This document shows, in pieces, positions 23,707 to 34,770 of a stretch of 64,000 nucleotides of DNA. The translations under genes and the position numbers were made by a program. Location of the stretch: assembly GCA_014898425.1 (NCBI GenBank), contig RCSZ01000011.1, forward strand, positions 804,501-868,500. The letters are read 5' to 3'. The notes beneath the pieces were generated by a model. It ran no database searches and was not told where the DNA came from. It saw only the letters and a program-made list of their open reading frames with translations. Positions within the stretch are counted from its first letter, which is position 1. Every line of letters starts with the position of its first letter. This DNA comes from Botryotinia globosa. Taxonomy: Eukaryota > Ascomycota > Leotiomycetes > Helotiales > Sclerotiniaceae.

Positions 23707-25700
23707 CAAGAGGTCCTCAATTCTGGAGAAAGGTAATGACTCGGCTAGAGACAGAAATATTTCGAGGTTTTACTGACACAGCACTCAGTTCTTATTCCCC
23801 AGAAATGATCGGGAGGACGCCCTATCGATATTGATTGTATATGAAGCCGAGTCGTTTCTTCATCGAATGAGGGTTATCTATCGCTTCCGTCCTGATTTTG
23901 TGCATTCGTTTTCGCAGATACAATGGCTTGTATCTTCCAACTACTTCTTCCATGATTCGAAGCAGCTTTCGAGATTATGATTTCTTTCAGCGCATTTTTA
24001 CCATATCGCCTCTCCAAATTGAAAGTCAAAACTCTTTATGTCAGAAAGACATATATACCACGACAATTATCGCATATCGCACATCTCTCTCCTATAATCT
24101 GAATACATCCGAGAAATTTCGAATTTAATACCGCACACTCCGATATCTTGCGCACATATCTGAAGCATGGTTTCAATCTTTCACATCGGAAATCGGATCC
24201 ACCTGAAGCTGGATTAATACATGTAGTGAAAACCAAGCTTTCTCGACTCACTCTTCGATCCCGTTCGATTTCCCCGAATTTTGTACATCAGGACGTCAGG
24301 ACGTCGGCCCAGGGCGAAGCATTGCCAAAGATTGGCTTTGAGATATACTCTAGCTTTCGAGTAGTCTCTTCAAACATCAATGTTCGAAATTACTGAGTAC
24401 TCAAAATAGTACTTAACAAAGACATTTCAAATTTTGGCTAGCTAGAAAGAAGTTTTCATCATAGCTGCTTGAGTTTATTCCCCATAGCATTGGCACAGCG
24501 AATCCTCTGTAGCTACGAACTCGATTCTCTGATCAAGACCATCGGCCGATGAGTTTTGGATATTGAGTGACACGATAAAAATATATCGAATAGCCAGGCG
24601 GGTACAGAAGCTTGATTTGCCACGATTCCAACTCATGTTATCTTTGGAGTATAATCAATCGAGGTTTTGACGCATGGAGCATTACCTCGGTCCATAACTG
24701 AGAGAGAAAGATGGAAAAAGCGGCCAAGGCTAATCCGCTTGATAGCCGCGCTCTAAGTTTCGTTGGAGATTAGGAATTTGTTTTGGATGCTTAAAAGATA
24801 TACTCTGGAAATTATCAAACAAGTTAGAAGAGAACTCTCCTCACGAGGCGTCGGTGCAAAAAGGGATCAACCGTCTTACCATTTTCTTTTGTATATCATT
24901 GGTTATATGTTGGAAGTAATTCGTAGAATTTAGAAGGAGGTGGAGTTTAAAAGAGAGAGCTGAGTTAGAATGTCGCAGAGGTCAGAATTTGATATTTTAC
25001 TAGATCTATCAAGCACGGAGGGCTTTTAGCAGATCTTGTTATTTTCCTTTGTCAGTAGGCATTTGTGTATTTGGAAAATCTAGCAATGGGAATACTTTGA
25101 AACTAGGTGGCGGAATCTTGTGTAGTGATAATAAATGTATGAGTGACATGAATAGAGGAGTGATCGTAGTGCCAAAGCCGTCTAACGGCATGGTGATTGC
25201 AAAGCTGACGATATTGGGATCGTGATAGCGCTCGGTGATATATGTTAGGTACGCATGGGTTGAGTGATAGCCAGGAGACAAGGTGAGCCGAAATAGTATG
25301 GGAGGCGACATGAAGATAATGGCTCTGAATAAGTTGTGACCTCTTTGAAGATAAGAACAAGTGTTGCGGGAGAAGGGAAAGAAAACCAGTTGGTATATAA
25401 TGAACGATCTATAAACCATACTACTCAAAACGGAAAGTGAAGGAACAGCAAGCATGTAAGAGCAAAACAAGCCGGCATCGACTAAGATAACCGGCAACAA
25501 TCAAAATAAATGTATCGCAGAATGGTATTCATTCTGCAGAATATTTGTTTCTGTGCCTAAGGTCTGGCCAACTAACTATCAATACAGGTAGCGCTTGCTA
25601 GTTCATTATTCGTCTTTCGCATCGGTATCATACAATTCCTTCCCAATCGGCTTCCTCGCTCGACTACCATCATCCCCGGGTATCATACAGCACTTCCACA
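23707..25700. other. 2-kb spacer between convergent genes
   Basis: Lies between the unrecognised gene (plus) and the MsrB gene (minus). I found no conserved coding frame, RNA gene or clear repeat. Confidence 0.55.
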
Positions 25701-26453
25701 TTAAACTTTGCTCTCTCCGGCATTCTTCGCGCCATCCACGATTTTGTCTTCCGGGGCAAACTTCATGCTCACACTATTGACACAGTGTCTCTCATCCGTT
25801 GGTGTCTTATAACCTTCACCTTTAAACACATGTCCCAAATGGCCTCCGCAATTTGAACATACGATTTCGGTTCGCTCCATACCCAAAGTACTATCTGTAT
25901 GTCTTGTTACGGCGCCAGGAATGTTATCGAAATAGGCGGGCCATCCACAACCAGATTTGAATTTGTGTGAAGCTTTGTATAGAGGGGCGTCGCAGCCGGC
26001 GCATGTGTAGACACCGGAGTCGGGCATGTGTTTGTCATATTTGCCAACATAGGGGGCTTCGGTGCCCTGTTTACGGAGGACTCGGAATTGTTCTGAAGAG
26101 TATTAGATGGGGTTTGTACATCAATTGTGCATAAGATCATGGAGGAGGAAGAGTATGGTGGGAGGGGGGCGAGGTAGACTAGGTGGGTGGCAAAGGGCGA
26201 GACGGGAGACTGTACCTTTTGAAAGAACAGCTTGCCATTCTTCGTCTGTCTTTTGCACTGGATAAGACATTTGTTGAGAGCTTGAAGTGCCAAAGAAAGA
26301 TGATAGAAATGGGATGGTTGGCATTGATCTCAGGACAGTTCCTCGAGTGATAGGTTGCAGGGCTTTATATTGTGTAGCTGGGAGGCGAGAAAGGGTATAA
26401 TTGCTGATTGTATAGAAGGTACGGACGAGAGTTGGGAACGTTGGGATACGCAT
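25701..26453 (-). CDS. MXR2: Peptide-methionine (R)-S-oxide reductase (MsrB)
   Basis: Two exons (26453-26216, 26092-25701) give 209 aa. The MsrB domain covers about residues 65-200: MSYPVQKTDEEWQAVLSK, then TEAPYVGKYDKH, the zinc-binding pairs CAGC and CSNCGGH, SGCGWPAYF, and the catalytic RHCVNSVSM. It reduces methionine-R-sulfoxide in proteins, with thioredoxin as the usual electron donor. The first about 60 residues are rich in Arg, Ser and Thr with few acidic residues, as in a mitochondrial presequence. A second Met at residue 62 lies right before the domain and could start a cytosolic form. The yeast counterpart Mxr2 is mitochondrial. Confidence 0.93.
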
Positions 26454-28490
26454 GAAGGATATTTATAAAACTTTTGAGGATATATTTGATATTGAGGTAT
26501 GACAAATTGGGTTGGATGTAAGAGTACAGTGTGCAGGGGGAGCTCAGTCTTATGTGGAATCATTGCTTTGTACGCCCGCGGGGTTGATCGCCACCATGAC
26601 GGATTTTTAGCGAAGAATCGACACATTTCACGGTCACCGGTATTTTTGGCAAGGATCGGGCTTGGGGCTATGGATGGATTGCATGCATCATTGGAAATCT
26701 TTATTAGAGGATAGTATGGTGGACTTTGTTGATGTGAGGTTAATGAAGAAAGCACTAGTTTGGTTATGTGGGAACAGTATCTTCTAGCGGAATGGGCTGA
26801 TATGTTCAACCTGCAGCTGCACATCCTGACTTCAGCTCAAACCAGACATGTGGAATCAATATCTACTCTGTATGGAATCATCTTTGGGTGTTGACCTCAC
26901 TTACATGCACGGGAAGCAATACAGGGTTGTTCTAGGGGCAGCGGTGTTCATTCCCATTAGACGTTGTGATGGAATCAAGACTTGATGTTCATAAATAAGC
27001 AATGTGATGTGATACGTACGATATGATGTGAAGATAGTGATATACATACACTAAATCATTGTCAGATTTAATTACCTAGTCAGAGTTATTGGCAAGAGAT
27101 TACAAGAATCTAGAGCTACTATTACTACTAATCGATAACTTTATCTTTATGGCGTTCGGGTGAATGGAGGGAACATCATAATAGAAATCAGCCCCCAGAA
27201 GCAAGCATGGAGGGAACATCTTGGAGTCCAGATGTGATAACTAGTGAGGGTGTTCATCAAGCTTTGTCGTCGATATGATACTGGATATCAAATATACAAA
27301 CGGCTGAGTTTTATATTGTATTTATCGTTGAAACCACCTCCAAGATGCGCTTCAACGATGCGTCAACAAACTCTAGTCTAACAGAAAACTTGATGAGAGT
27401 TTCCCGTACATAATTAGCTTTTGGGGGGGGAAATCCTTTCTAATCCATTAAACTACTAGAAGATTCATCCGATAAGAAGCATCAATAACCTGGAACTTGA
27501 AGTGATTGATTGATGTGTCAATCAATCTAGGAGTTTTAGCCCCCCTCCTTCTCCTTCTCCTTCTCCTTCTCCTTCTCGTCCTCCTTCTCCTTCTCATCCT
27601 CCTTCTCCTTCTCATCCTCCTCCTCCTTCTCATCCTCCTCCTCCTTCTCCTTCTCATCCTCCTCCTCCTTCTCCTTCTCATCCTCCTCCTCCTTCTCATC
27701 CTCCTCCTCCTTCTCCTTCTCATCCTCCTCCTCCTTCTCCTTCTCATCCTCCTCCTCCTTCTCATCCTCCTCCTCCTTCTCCTTCTCATCCTCCTCCTCC
27801 TTCTCCTTCTCATCCTCCTCCTCCTTCTCATCCTCCTCCTCCTCCCACTAGGTGCTTGTTAGATGATAGACCAACGATTACCTGAATACCTACGTACCGG
27901 TAGATGGATAGATGTTCATAAGGTTGAGTGTGCAGTAGCCATGAATCAAGAACCGTATTTCATACCTAGGATGTATTACCAAGGTCTCACTAACGACCCA
28001 AGTGCCATTACTTCTAGGTATGAATCAATGGTATTATCCAACGCAGCCTTTCGAGAGCGTGAATCGGCTTTCTCAAAGTGAACAAAGTGAATAGCACAAC
28101 GTAATAATTACTCAATAAACCCGCAATACATTGCGATCCAATTATCCAACTGTCCGATTGCCCAAATCGTTCCAAATGAACCAAATCGTTCCAATCTCGG
28201 GCCTCTCTCGGTAGGGGTTATAATTACGAAGTAGCTATCGTACAGTACTGTATAATGACTTTGTTTAGTGGGGACGCAAGGCCGAGCAACCTGTTGAGGC
28301 CTGTGCTGCGCTTTGTGTGGAATCAAGAAAGCTCCTTTCAGAAACATTTCATTCAATTCCTCAGGACACGCGACATAATCTTTCCAAATCATTACATACA
28401 ATCATTGTAATCGAAGTTCTTTACCAAAGGAATTTTCATTTTCATTTTCATTACACTTCACTTCACTTCACTTAATTTAATTTCGCCAGG
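26454..28490. other. Upstream region between divergent genes, with minisatellite
   Basis: About 2 kb between the MsrB gene (minus) and the ArfGAP gene (plus). It contains the pyrimidine minisatellite at 27541-27846. Short TTTTCA and CACTT runs at about 28430-28480 sit just ahead of the ArfGAP start codon. No gene is supportable. Confidence 0.6.
27541..27846. repeat. Pure pyrimidine minisatellite
   Basis: About 300 bases made almost only of CTT, CTC, CCT and CAT triplets, arranged in higher-order units of 15, 18 and 24 bases (CTTCTCATCCTCCTCCTC types). All frames stay open only because of the repeat. Confidence 0.95.
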
Positions 28491-30243
28491 ATGTCGCGCA
28501 GGCCAGCAAATCCTCAGGCTGAGCGTATTGCGCAGAACACCCAAACGATAAAGAGTCTTTTGAAACTCGAGTGTAATAAAGTCTGTTGCGATTGCAAAAG
28601 GAATAAACGTAGGTTCTATCCATATGCTTCCATCCATTGTATGAATTCAAGAGCTGATTATTCACTCGAATCCGTTAGATCCAAGATGGGCAAGCTGGAA
28701 TTTGGGGGTCTTCATGTGTATAAGATGTTCCGGAATACATCGTGGAATGGGAACTCACATCAGCCGAGTGAAATCCGTTGATTTGGATTCATGGACAGAC
28801 GAACAGGTACAGAGCGTATTGAAATGGGGAAATGCCAGAGCAAACAAATATTGGGAAGCAAAGTTAGCCCCGGGCCACGTACCATCCGAAGCCAAAATCG
28901 AGAACTTTATCAGAACCAAATACGATTCGAAGAGATGGGTTATGGATGGACCAATTCCGGATCCCTCAACTCTGGACGTCGACGGAGACGATGATATACC
29001 CCTTGGACTTGTCAAGGAGAAGCACAACCTTGAACGATCAACGTCACAGAGAACCGCCCCACCTAGTCAAGCCCCTGCCCCGATCAGCGCCCCTCCTCAA
29101 CAGGATCTCTTTGGTGATGATTTCGGACCACCTCCAAGAGCGAGTACTGCCGGTCCGGTACCTGTGAGACCCCCACCAAAGTCAGAGCCGGCTCCCCCAA
29201 AGCAAACAAAACCGGCGGATTCTCTCTTGGGCTTGGACTTCTTCGGAACTGAGGCTGCTCCTCCTAGTCGACCATCGAGTACAACACCTGCTCCAGGCGC
29301 TCAGTCCAGACCTGATTTGAAACAATCGATTCTATCACTTTATGCATCCGCTCCTCGTCCTCAAGTGCAACAACAGACATCGCAAATTTCACATGTATCA
29401 TCTGGATCTTTTGGTGGTATGCAAGTGGCACCCCAACAATCGCCACAGCGTTCTACATTTGGGGGTATGAATGATGCATTCAGCAGCTTAAGTTTCTCAA
29501 ATGCAACACCTCCTCCAGCTAAGACCTCAGCTTTCTCCAACTTGGGTAACCTCTCCAGCCACCGATCTACAGGTTCCGGAGCTCAAATGTCTTCTCCACC
29601 CCTTAGTGGCGGCGGATTCTTTGATTCAAAGCCAAAAGCAGCCGCTGCGCCTTCTCAAGTATCTCGTACATTTAGCTCCACGAGTGGGTTTGGAGCCTTT
29701 GACTCGGCGCCAGCACAATCACCAGCTCCGCAGTCCACAAATGCAAGTTCCTCGTTAGGAGATCTATTCGACTTCTCCACTCCTGCTGTACAAAACGTTT
29801 CACCACCTAAACAAACACTCGCTTCGCCCCCCGCTCAATCGTCAGTCTTCAACCTTTCAAGCCCTACGGCAACCGCACAAAAATCTCCGCCAGCAGCACC
29901 TGCTATGAGTAGCGCTTGGGGCAACACTGACGCATGGGGTTCAACTGATGCTTGGGGTAGCTCTGCCAAAACTAGTCCATCGCTCACAAAAGCTGCCCCG
30001 CCTCAAACTAACGCTGGGGACTTTGGTAGCTGGGGAGGTCTTTCAAGTCAAAGTATAGTACCAGGTACTGGAGGTAGTTTTAATACTATGGCTAGTGCTC
30101 CAAAGGTGACAGCAGATGATGATTTTGGAGGTTGGAGTAGTGCGGCCCCTGCGCCGGCTTCGAATGCAACTTCTGGAGCTGGGAAGCCTGCTGGAGGGTT
30201 CTCATCGGGTGGTGAGGATTTATTCTCTAATGTATGGGAGTAA
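28491..30243 (+). CDS. AGE2: ArfGAP of the Age2/SMAP type
   Basis: Two exons (28491-28608, 28679-30243) give 560 aa. The N-terminal 130 residues are an ArfGAP domain: zinc finger C32-x2-C35-x17-C53-x2-C56, HPRWASWNLGVFMCIRC, then the catalytic arginine in GIHRGMGTHISRVKS (Arg61). The 17-residue spacing between Cys pairs fits the Age2 branch. The rest is a disordered Pro/Ser/Gln-rich tail with repeated W-type motifs near the C-terminus (AWGNTDAWGSTDAWG, DFGSWGG, DDDFGGWSS) and DLFDF/DLFGDDF motifs that typically bind adaptors or clathrin. It should speed GTP hydrolysis by Arf at the trans-Golgi/endosome. The tail ends exactly at SNVWE, as is common in this family. Convergent with the SNARE gene. 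Confidence 0.92.
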
Positions 30244-30793
30244 GGTGAGGATGCTGCATGGATATAGTACGACGTGAAGTGGGAGATGAGGGCAAAGTTT
30301 GCGGGATATATGAACATGGATGGATGCATGGAAAATGACATGAACATAGATATACTATAAATGACAGATGATTCAAGGCGCAATTTAAGTTTGGTGCGTT
30401 TCTATACAATTCTCGCGTATATTCATTTCACCCCTGGAAGCAACAACCAACCATGCTACGAAATATCGCCATGTATCCTGATCCGTTCAACCGTAGTAGT
30501 ATATGCAACCAATAACGCCCATTACAATGCCACAGCCGCAGTTTAATACATCTGCCAATGTCCTGCCCATACATATAATACAATGCCTTCCTTTCGTGCC
30601 CTGTCTCAGTCTCTGTTTCTTCCCTTCATTCCCATTTCCCTCTTCAAGCGCTATTGAGTTTGGACGCTCAATTTCAGATACGTTGCCATTCTTGCGCTGC
30701 ATCCTACGAGTTCAAAAATCGACCTTGCCTATGCTTTCCAGGTTTGATCTTCCATCTCCCCTTCTCCGTCTTGTAAAGCTTCTGGTCCCTCAT
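30244..30793. other. Spacer between convergent genes
   Basis: 550 bases holding the 3' UTRs of the ArfGAP (plus) and SNARE (minus) genes. No other feature is seen. Confidence 0.6.
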
Positions 30794-31182
30794 CTAAACA
30801 AACAGTCCCCATAAGAACCACAAAACCATCACGCACCCAATCATCATTCCGCTAAGTTTCACTATGGCGACCTTATTTCCAGAGGAAGCCATACGGCCTA
30901 GACGCGAGGCGGATCCTTTGAGGGAGGAAGACATGCTGGAGAAGGTATCGGACTATTCGTGGGATAAGTTAACATTGTTTGTTGGCTATGTGGGCGGTAG
31001 AAGGCAAGGAGAAGCAGGATAGAATAAGAAGGGAAGGAAACACATACAGTATTGTCAATAACATCTTGCGCTCTAGCATTATCATATATATCCACGGTAA
31101 CGCCTCTCAATGCCGACACTTTTGCTGATAGTTCATTGAGACGAGAATTGTTTTGACGTTCGCGCTCGTATGCATCCGACAT
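30794..31182 (-). CDS. SFT1: Sft1/Bet1-type Golgi SNARE
   Basis: Two exons (31182-31048, 30952-30794) separated by a 95-nt intron give 97 aa, the same length as yeast Sft1. The N-terminal part is a Qc-type SNARE helix (NNSRLNELSAKVSALRGVTVDIYDNARAQ, split here by length only), continued by TSDTFSSMSSSLKGSASRLGRMA. A single membrane-spanning segment ends the protein (LSGMMIGCVMVLWFLWGLFV), as in a tail-anchored SNARE. It should act in vesicle fusion within the Golgi. An upstream in-frame TTG exists, but the ATG at 31182 gives the expected MSDAYERE start. Bet1 versus Sft1 is decided mostly by the short N-terminus. It is divergent from the Ysc84 gene. Confidence 0.88.
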
Positions 31183-32193
31183 TTTCAATTTTCAATGGTG
31201 GATTTGTGTTTGTGAGGGTAAGAAAGGATTGGGTAGCGCAGATGAAGAGGTGAGGTTCTGAGATTATGATGTCTGTGGTTTAAATCTCGTGGGTTCCAGG
31301 TTCGAGTAGATGGGAAGATGGATGGCTTTCTTTGTCTGCAAGAGTTGATACCCCGGGGCCCAGATGATTGATTATTCGTGGTTTATTAATTGTAGAGAGT
31401 GCAATCAATCCTCATGTGACAAGTATTTAATTCATGCAATTCATGAAACGCAATGAGTTGTATCCTAAATAATCTTGTCGTCACAACCACCTGCATGGAT
31501 GTTATGTTCATTTGTGAAGGTTCCAAGGTTACCTACCTACCTACCTCCAGGGCTAACTCAAAAAGGTCCAAGGCTGAGGCTGATTCGACACAGCCACAAG
31601 CTCGGCTCTCATTCCGTCCGACAGCTGCCCAGGTGATCATTTATCATTTATCATTTATCATTTATCAAGTACGAACGAACGAACGAACTAACTAATAACT
31701 GTCTGTTAGTTCAATTCATTGCGCACAAGCTTAGAATTAATTATTCCACGACGTCAACGGCTCTGATCTGATTATTTTCTTTCTCCTGCATACAACGAAC
31801 GATTGAACTTTAGAAGCTGGTTCGGAGTCTTCGGAATTTTCAAATTCGATTTCTGAGAAGGCGCCAGATTAGATATAGGAAGAAGATATATCTTTATATC
31901 TTCATACATTCCTAATTCCTAATCAAAACGTACCTACTTGGAGTTTGAAGTGATTTCATACTTGCAGGATAAGGCGATAGCAAAACACCCCACACTTTGT
32001 CACCGAACATCCCACACGCAAGGAGATACTTATTACATACCGACATACACCTACATACATACATACCGATATACCTACAAACCTACAAACACCTACATAC
32101 CTACAAACCTACATACCTACATACTTATCTAGACAGACGAACCGACAGAATAGCTTCACGCAGATTTACCTTATATAGGTGTAATTCTTCAAT
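31183..32193. promoter_or_regulatory. Divergent promoter region with simple repeats
   Basis: About 1 kb between the SNARE gene (minus) and the Ysc84 gene (plus). Short tandem runs are: CTAC at 31532-31547, a TCATTTATCA run at about 31636-31667, CGAA at 31671-31688, and CATAC/CTACA runs at about 32035-32130 just ahead of the Ysc84 start. Confidence 0.6.
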
Positions 32194-33666
32194 ATGCCTT
32201 TAGGAATCCATAATCCACTTCCTTCGTCTATGGCGTGTAAGTTATCACATTTCGTTAATCGGCCGATATCAGATCATTCAATTGCAGGTAGAACATCCAA
32301 GCTGACATCTATCTATTCTTTTACCAGCGGAATGCAAAAAGTGTGGAAAGATTTTGTCCTCATTTATTGATCCACGACAAGCTTTCGGACCAGATAAGAT
32401 TATTCCACCACATGTTCTCGCACAAGCAAAGGTTTATCCTCTCTCCAATACATCCCTTCCCAGCCACCAACTTTCCGAGCCTGTCACTAACATTTTCCTC
32501 AAAACTAGGGCCTCGCAATCGTGACAGTTCTTAAAGCTGGATTTATCGGTTCCGGTCGTTACGGTAATGGTGTCGTTATAGCTCGTCTTTCCGATGGTTC
32601 TTGGTCCGCACCCTCAGCAATCGGTATCGGTGGCGGCGGAGTGGGTGGACAAATCGGTTTCGAGCTTACAGATTTCGTTTTCATTCTCAATGATGCTGCA
32701 GCCGTGCGCACCTTCTCTCAAGCTGGTTCTCTTACATTGGGTGGAAATGTCAGTATTGCCGCTGGACCAATAGGACGAAATGCCGAGGCAGCCGGAGCTG
32801 CCAGTATGAAGGGTGTAGCTGGTGTTTTCAGTTATTCCAAGACAAAGGGACTCTTTGCCGGTGTCAGTCTCGAAGGAAGTGCAATTATCGAGCGAAGGGA
32901 TGCGAATGAGAAATTATATGGAAGAAGATTCACAGCCGCTGAATTACTTGGAGGTGCAGTCCGAGCACCACCAGCAGCACAACCTCTTATGAATGTTTTG
33001 AATTCGAGAGCTTTCGCGGGCCAGAACCCCGATGATGGGATTTATAACGATAGTCCTGTTTATGACGAACGACACGATGATGTAGTTTGGGAAGGTAGGA
33101 GAGGAAGTGCATATGGAGAAGGTACACAGAGAGATCGAGGCGCAAGTTTAGGACATAGTGACGATTATGTCAATCCAAATCGTCCTCAAAGAGCAAGCAC
33201 ATGGGCCGATGATATTTACGACAGACCAACCAATGGAAGCAGGGCTAGATCTGGTAGCGGATTTGATGATGACTATGTGTATTCTGATAGTCCCCGTGCA
33301 CCTCCAAGTCAATTTGGTGGTAGTAAAAAACCAGGACCAGGTAGACCTGCCGCGCCGAAACCAAAATTTCAACCAAAGACAGCTAGTTTGAGAAGCAATG
33401 AGGCGGTTGCGCAATTCACATTTGATGCAGATCAGCCAGGAGATTTGGGTTTCAAGAAGGGGGATGTTATTACGGTAACAAAGAAGACTGAGAGTACTGA
33501 GGATTGGTGGTATGTTTATGTTTTTCTACTACTCTAAAAATAGTCTCATGGGATTCTAGGGTGAAGAAATGGACAATGAATGCTAATTCGATGTTTGAAT
33601 AGGACTGGTACCCTCAACGGACGATCAGGCATCTTTCCCTCGAATTATGTCAAGATGAGGGAGTAG
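32194..33666 (+). CDS. YSC84: Ysc84/Lsb3-type actin-patch protein (SYLF + SH3)
   Basis: Four exons (32194-32236, 32328-32431, 32509-33509, 33603-33666) give 403 aa. Residues 15 to about 240 are the SYLF (Ysc84) domain, with the typical SECKKCGKILSSF start, GLAIVTVLKAGFIGSGRYG, and GVSLEGSAIIERRDANEKLYG. This module binds lipids and actin. A disordered Asp/Tyr/Arg-rich linker follows, and the last 60 residues are an SH3 domain (AVAQFTFDADQPGDLGF, WWTGTLNGRSGIFPSNYVKM). The final exon of only 21 codons completes the SH3 domain; frames at all three introns agree. It acts at cortical actin patches in endocytosis together with WASP/Sla1-type partners (family knowledge). Confidence 0.94.
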
Positions 33667-34576
33667 TTTTCGTCAGGGGAACACGGGCGAGTCATTTCCT
33701 ACTCAGCTACACTTTCTAATACGCTCTTAACCTCGACGACCGGGACAATACTCTTGATTCGTTTCTGGCATATCCTTGTTTTCATATTCTAAATTATGGG
33801 AGTTCTCGGAGGTTTCATTTGCATTTCCTAGGGGTTTTTATACTCATCTCTATATCTATCTGTTTTCTAGCGAGTCCATTTCTATATTCTTTGACTTCTT
33901 TCATTCCTCCTGTCTTTCTTGTACTTTTGGGAAGTACATAGTTGTGGATCGAGCTTGGGCTCAGGCTTTAGGATGCGGATGAAAAACTTGCGACAGAAAG
34001 AGTACCGCGAAGGAAATCCCTTGGTACATAGTGATGGGGAGAATGATGAGTAGGAAATTCGAATGTGGATATAGGAATGAAGAGATGAATTGGGGAAGAG
34101 CTTTTTTGGGTTGGAACGGTTGGATTGGATTGTGGTTAGCGAAATATGAATGAATAAAAGTGGTAATTACATGATTCTTTGTGAGTTATTGCTATGTGAA
34201 GATATGAGGTCGGGAGGTGGAGTTGAAGGTCAGTAGGTGGTAGGTTTGTGAGTTCTTTCCATTTCCAAGCTCAAGTGAATTCTATATCTTGGTAATGAGT
34301 ACATACAGAGGTGGAATTATGATTCCAACTCGGACTTTGAGTGCAAGGAATGATTCACAGATTTCATACTATATATTCATTATTCACTACTTTCCTCGGA
34401 ATCCAACTAATCAAGTGATCCGTTCATAAACCCCTCATCCTTCTATCCCGGTTCCTTTTCCTTATATGATTATATAAATCTCTATCTTGTGCTGTTTGTG
34501 GAGAGGAAGGTGTGGAAATAAAGTTTCTTTGAACTTAACAGGGTTGGTTGGTTGGGAAGTGGGCTTTTGGGAGGTA

Positions 34577-34770
34577 GGCTTTTGGGGGGGTGAGGAATGG
34601 TGGGTTTGGGGTTGGGGATGGGGATGGGATTGGGGATGGGGATGGGATTGGGGATGGGGATGGGGTGTGGACTTGTTAAAGGGAGAGCGAAGGGGGTGGG
34701 AAGGGTTGGAGTTTGGTGTTTGGGGGTGGAGGAGTTGGGGATGGGGATGGGATGGGATGGGATGGGGATA
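34577..34770 (+). repeat. G-rich repeat, G-quadruplex candidate
   Basis: Runs of three or four G separated by AT, ATT or TT (GGGGATGGGGATGGGATT units) at about 34608-34665, with a second cluster at 34737-34768. The plus strand has many G3-5 runs with loops of 1-3 bases. Confidence 0.85.

Noticed and set aside
25039..25500. 153-codon minus-strand frame with hydrophobic stretches
   Set aside because: No start context, no domain, no splice partner; composition fits chance in T-rich DNA.
27448..27862. Long open frames on both strands rich in Arg or Leu
   Set aside because: They exist only because the pyrimidine minisatellite has no stop codons; composition is not that of a protein.
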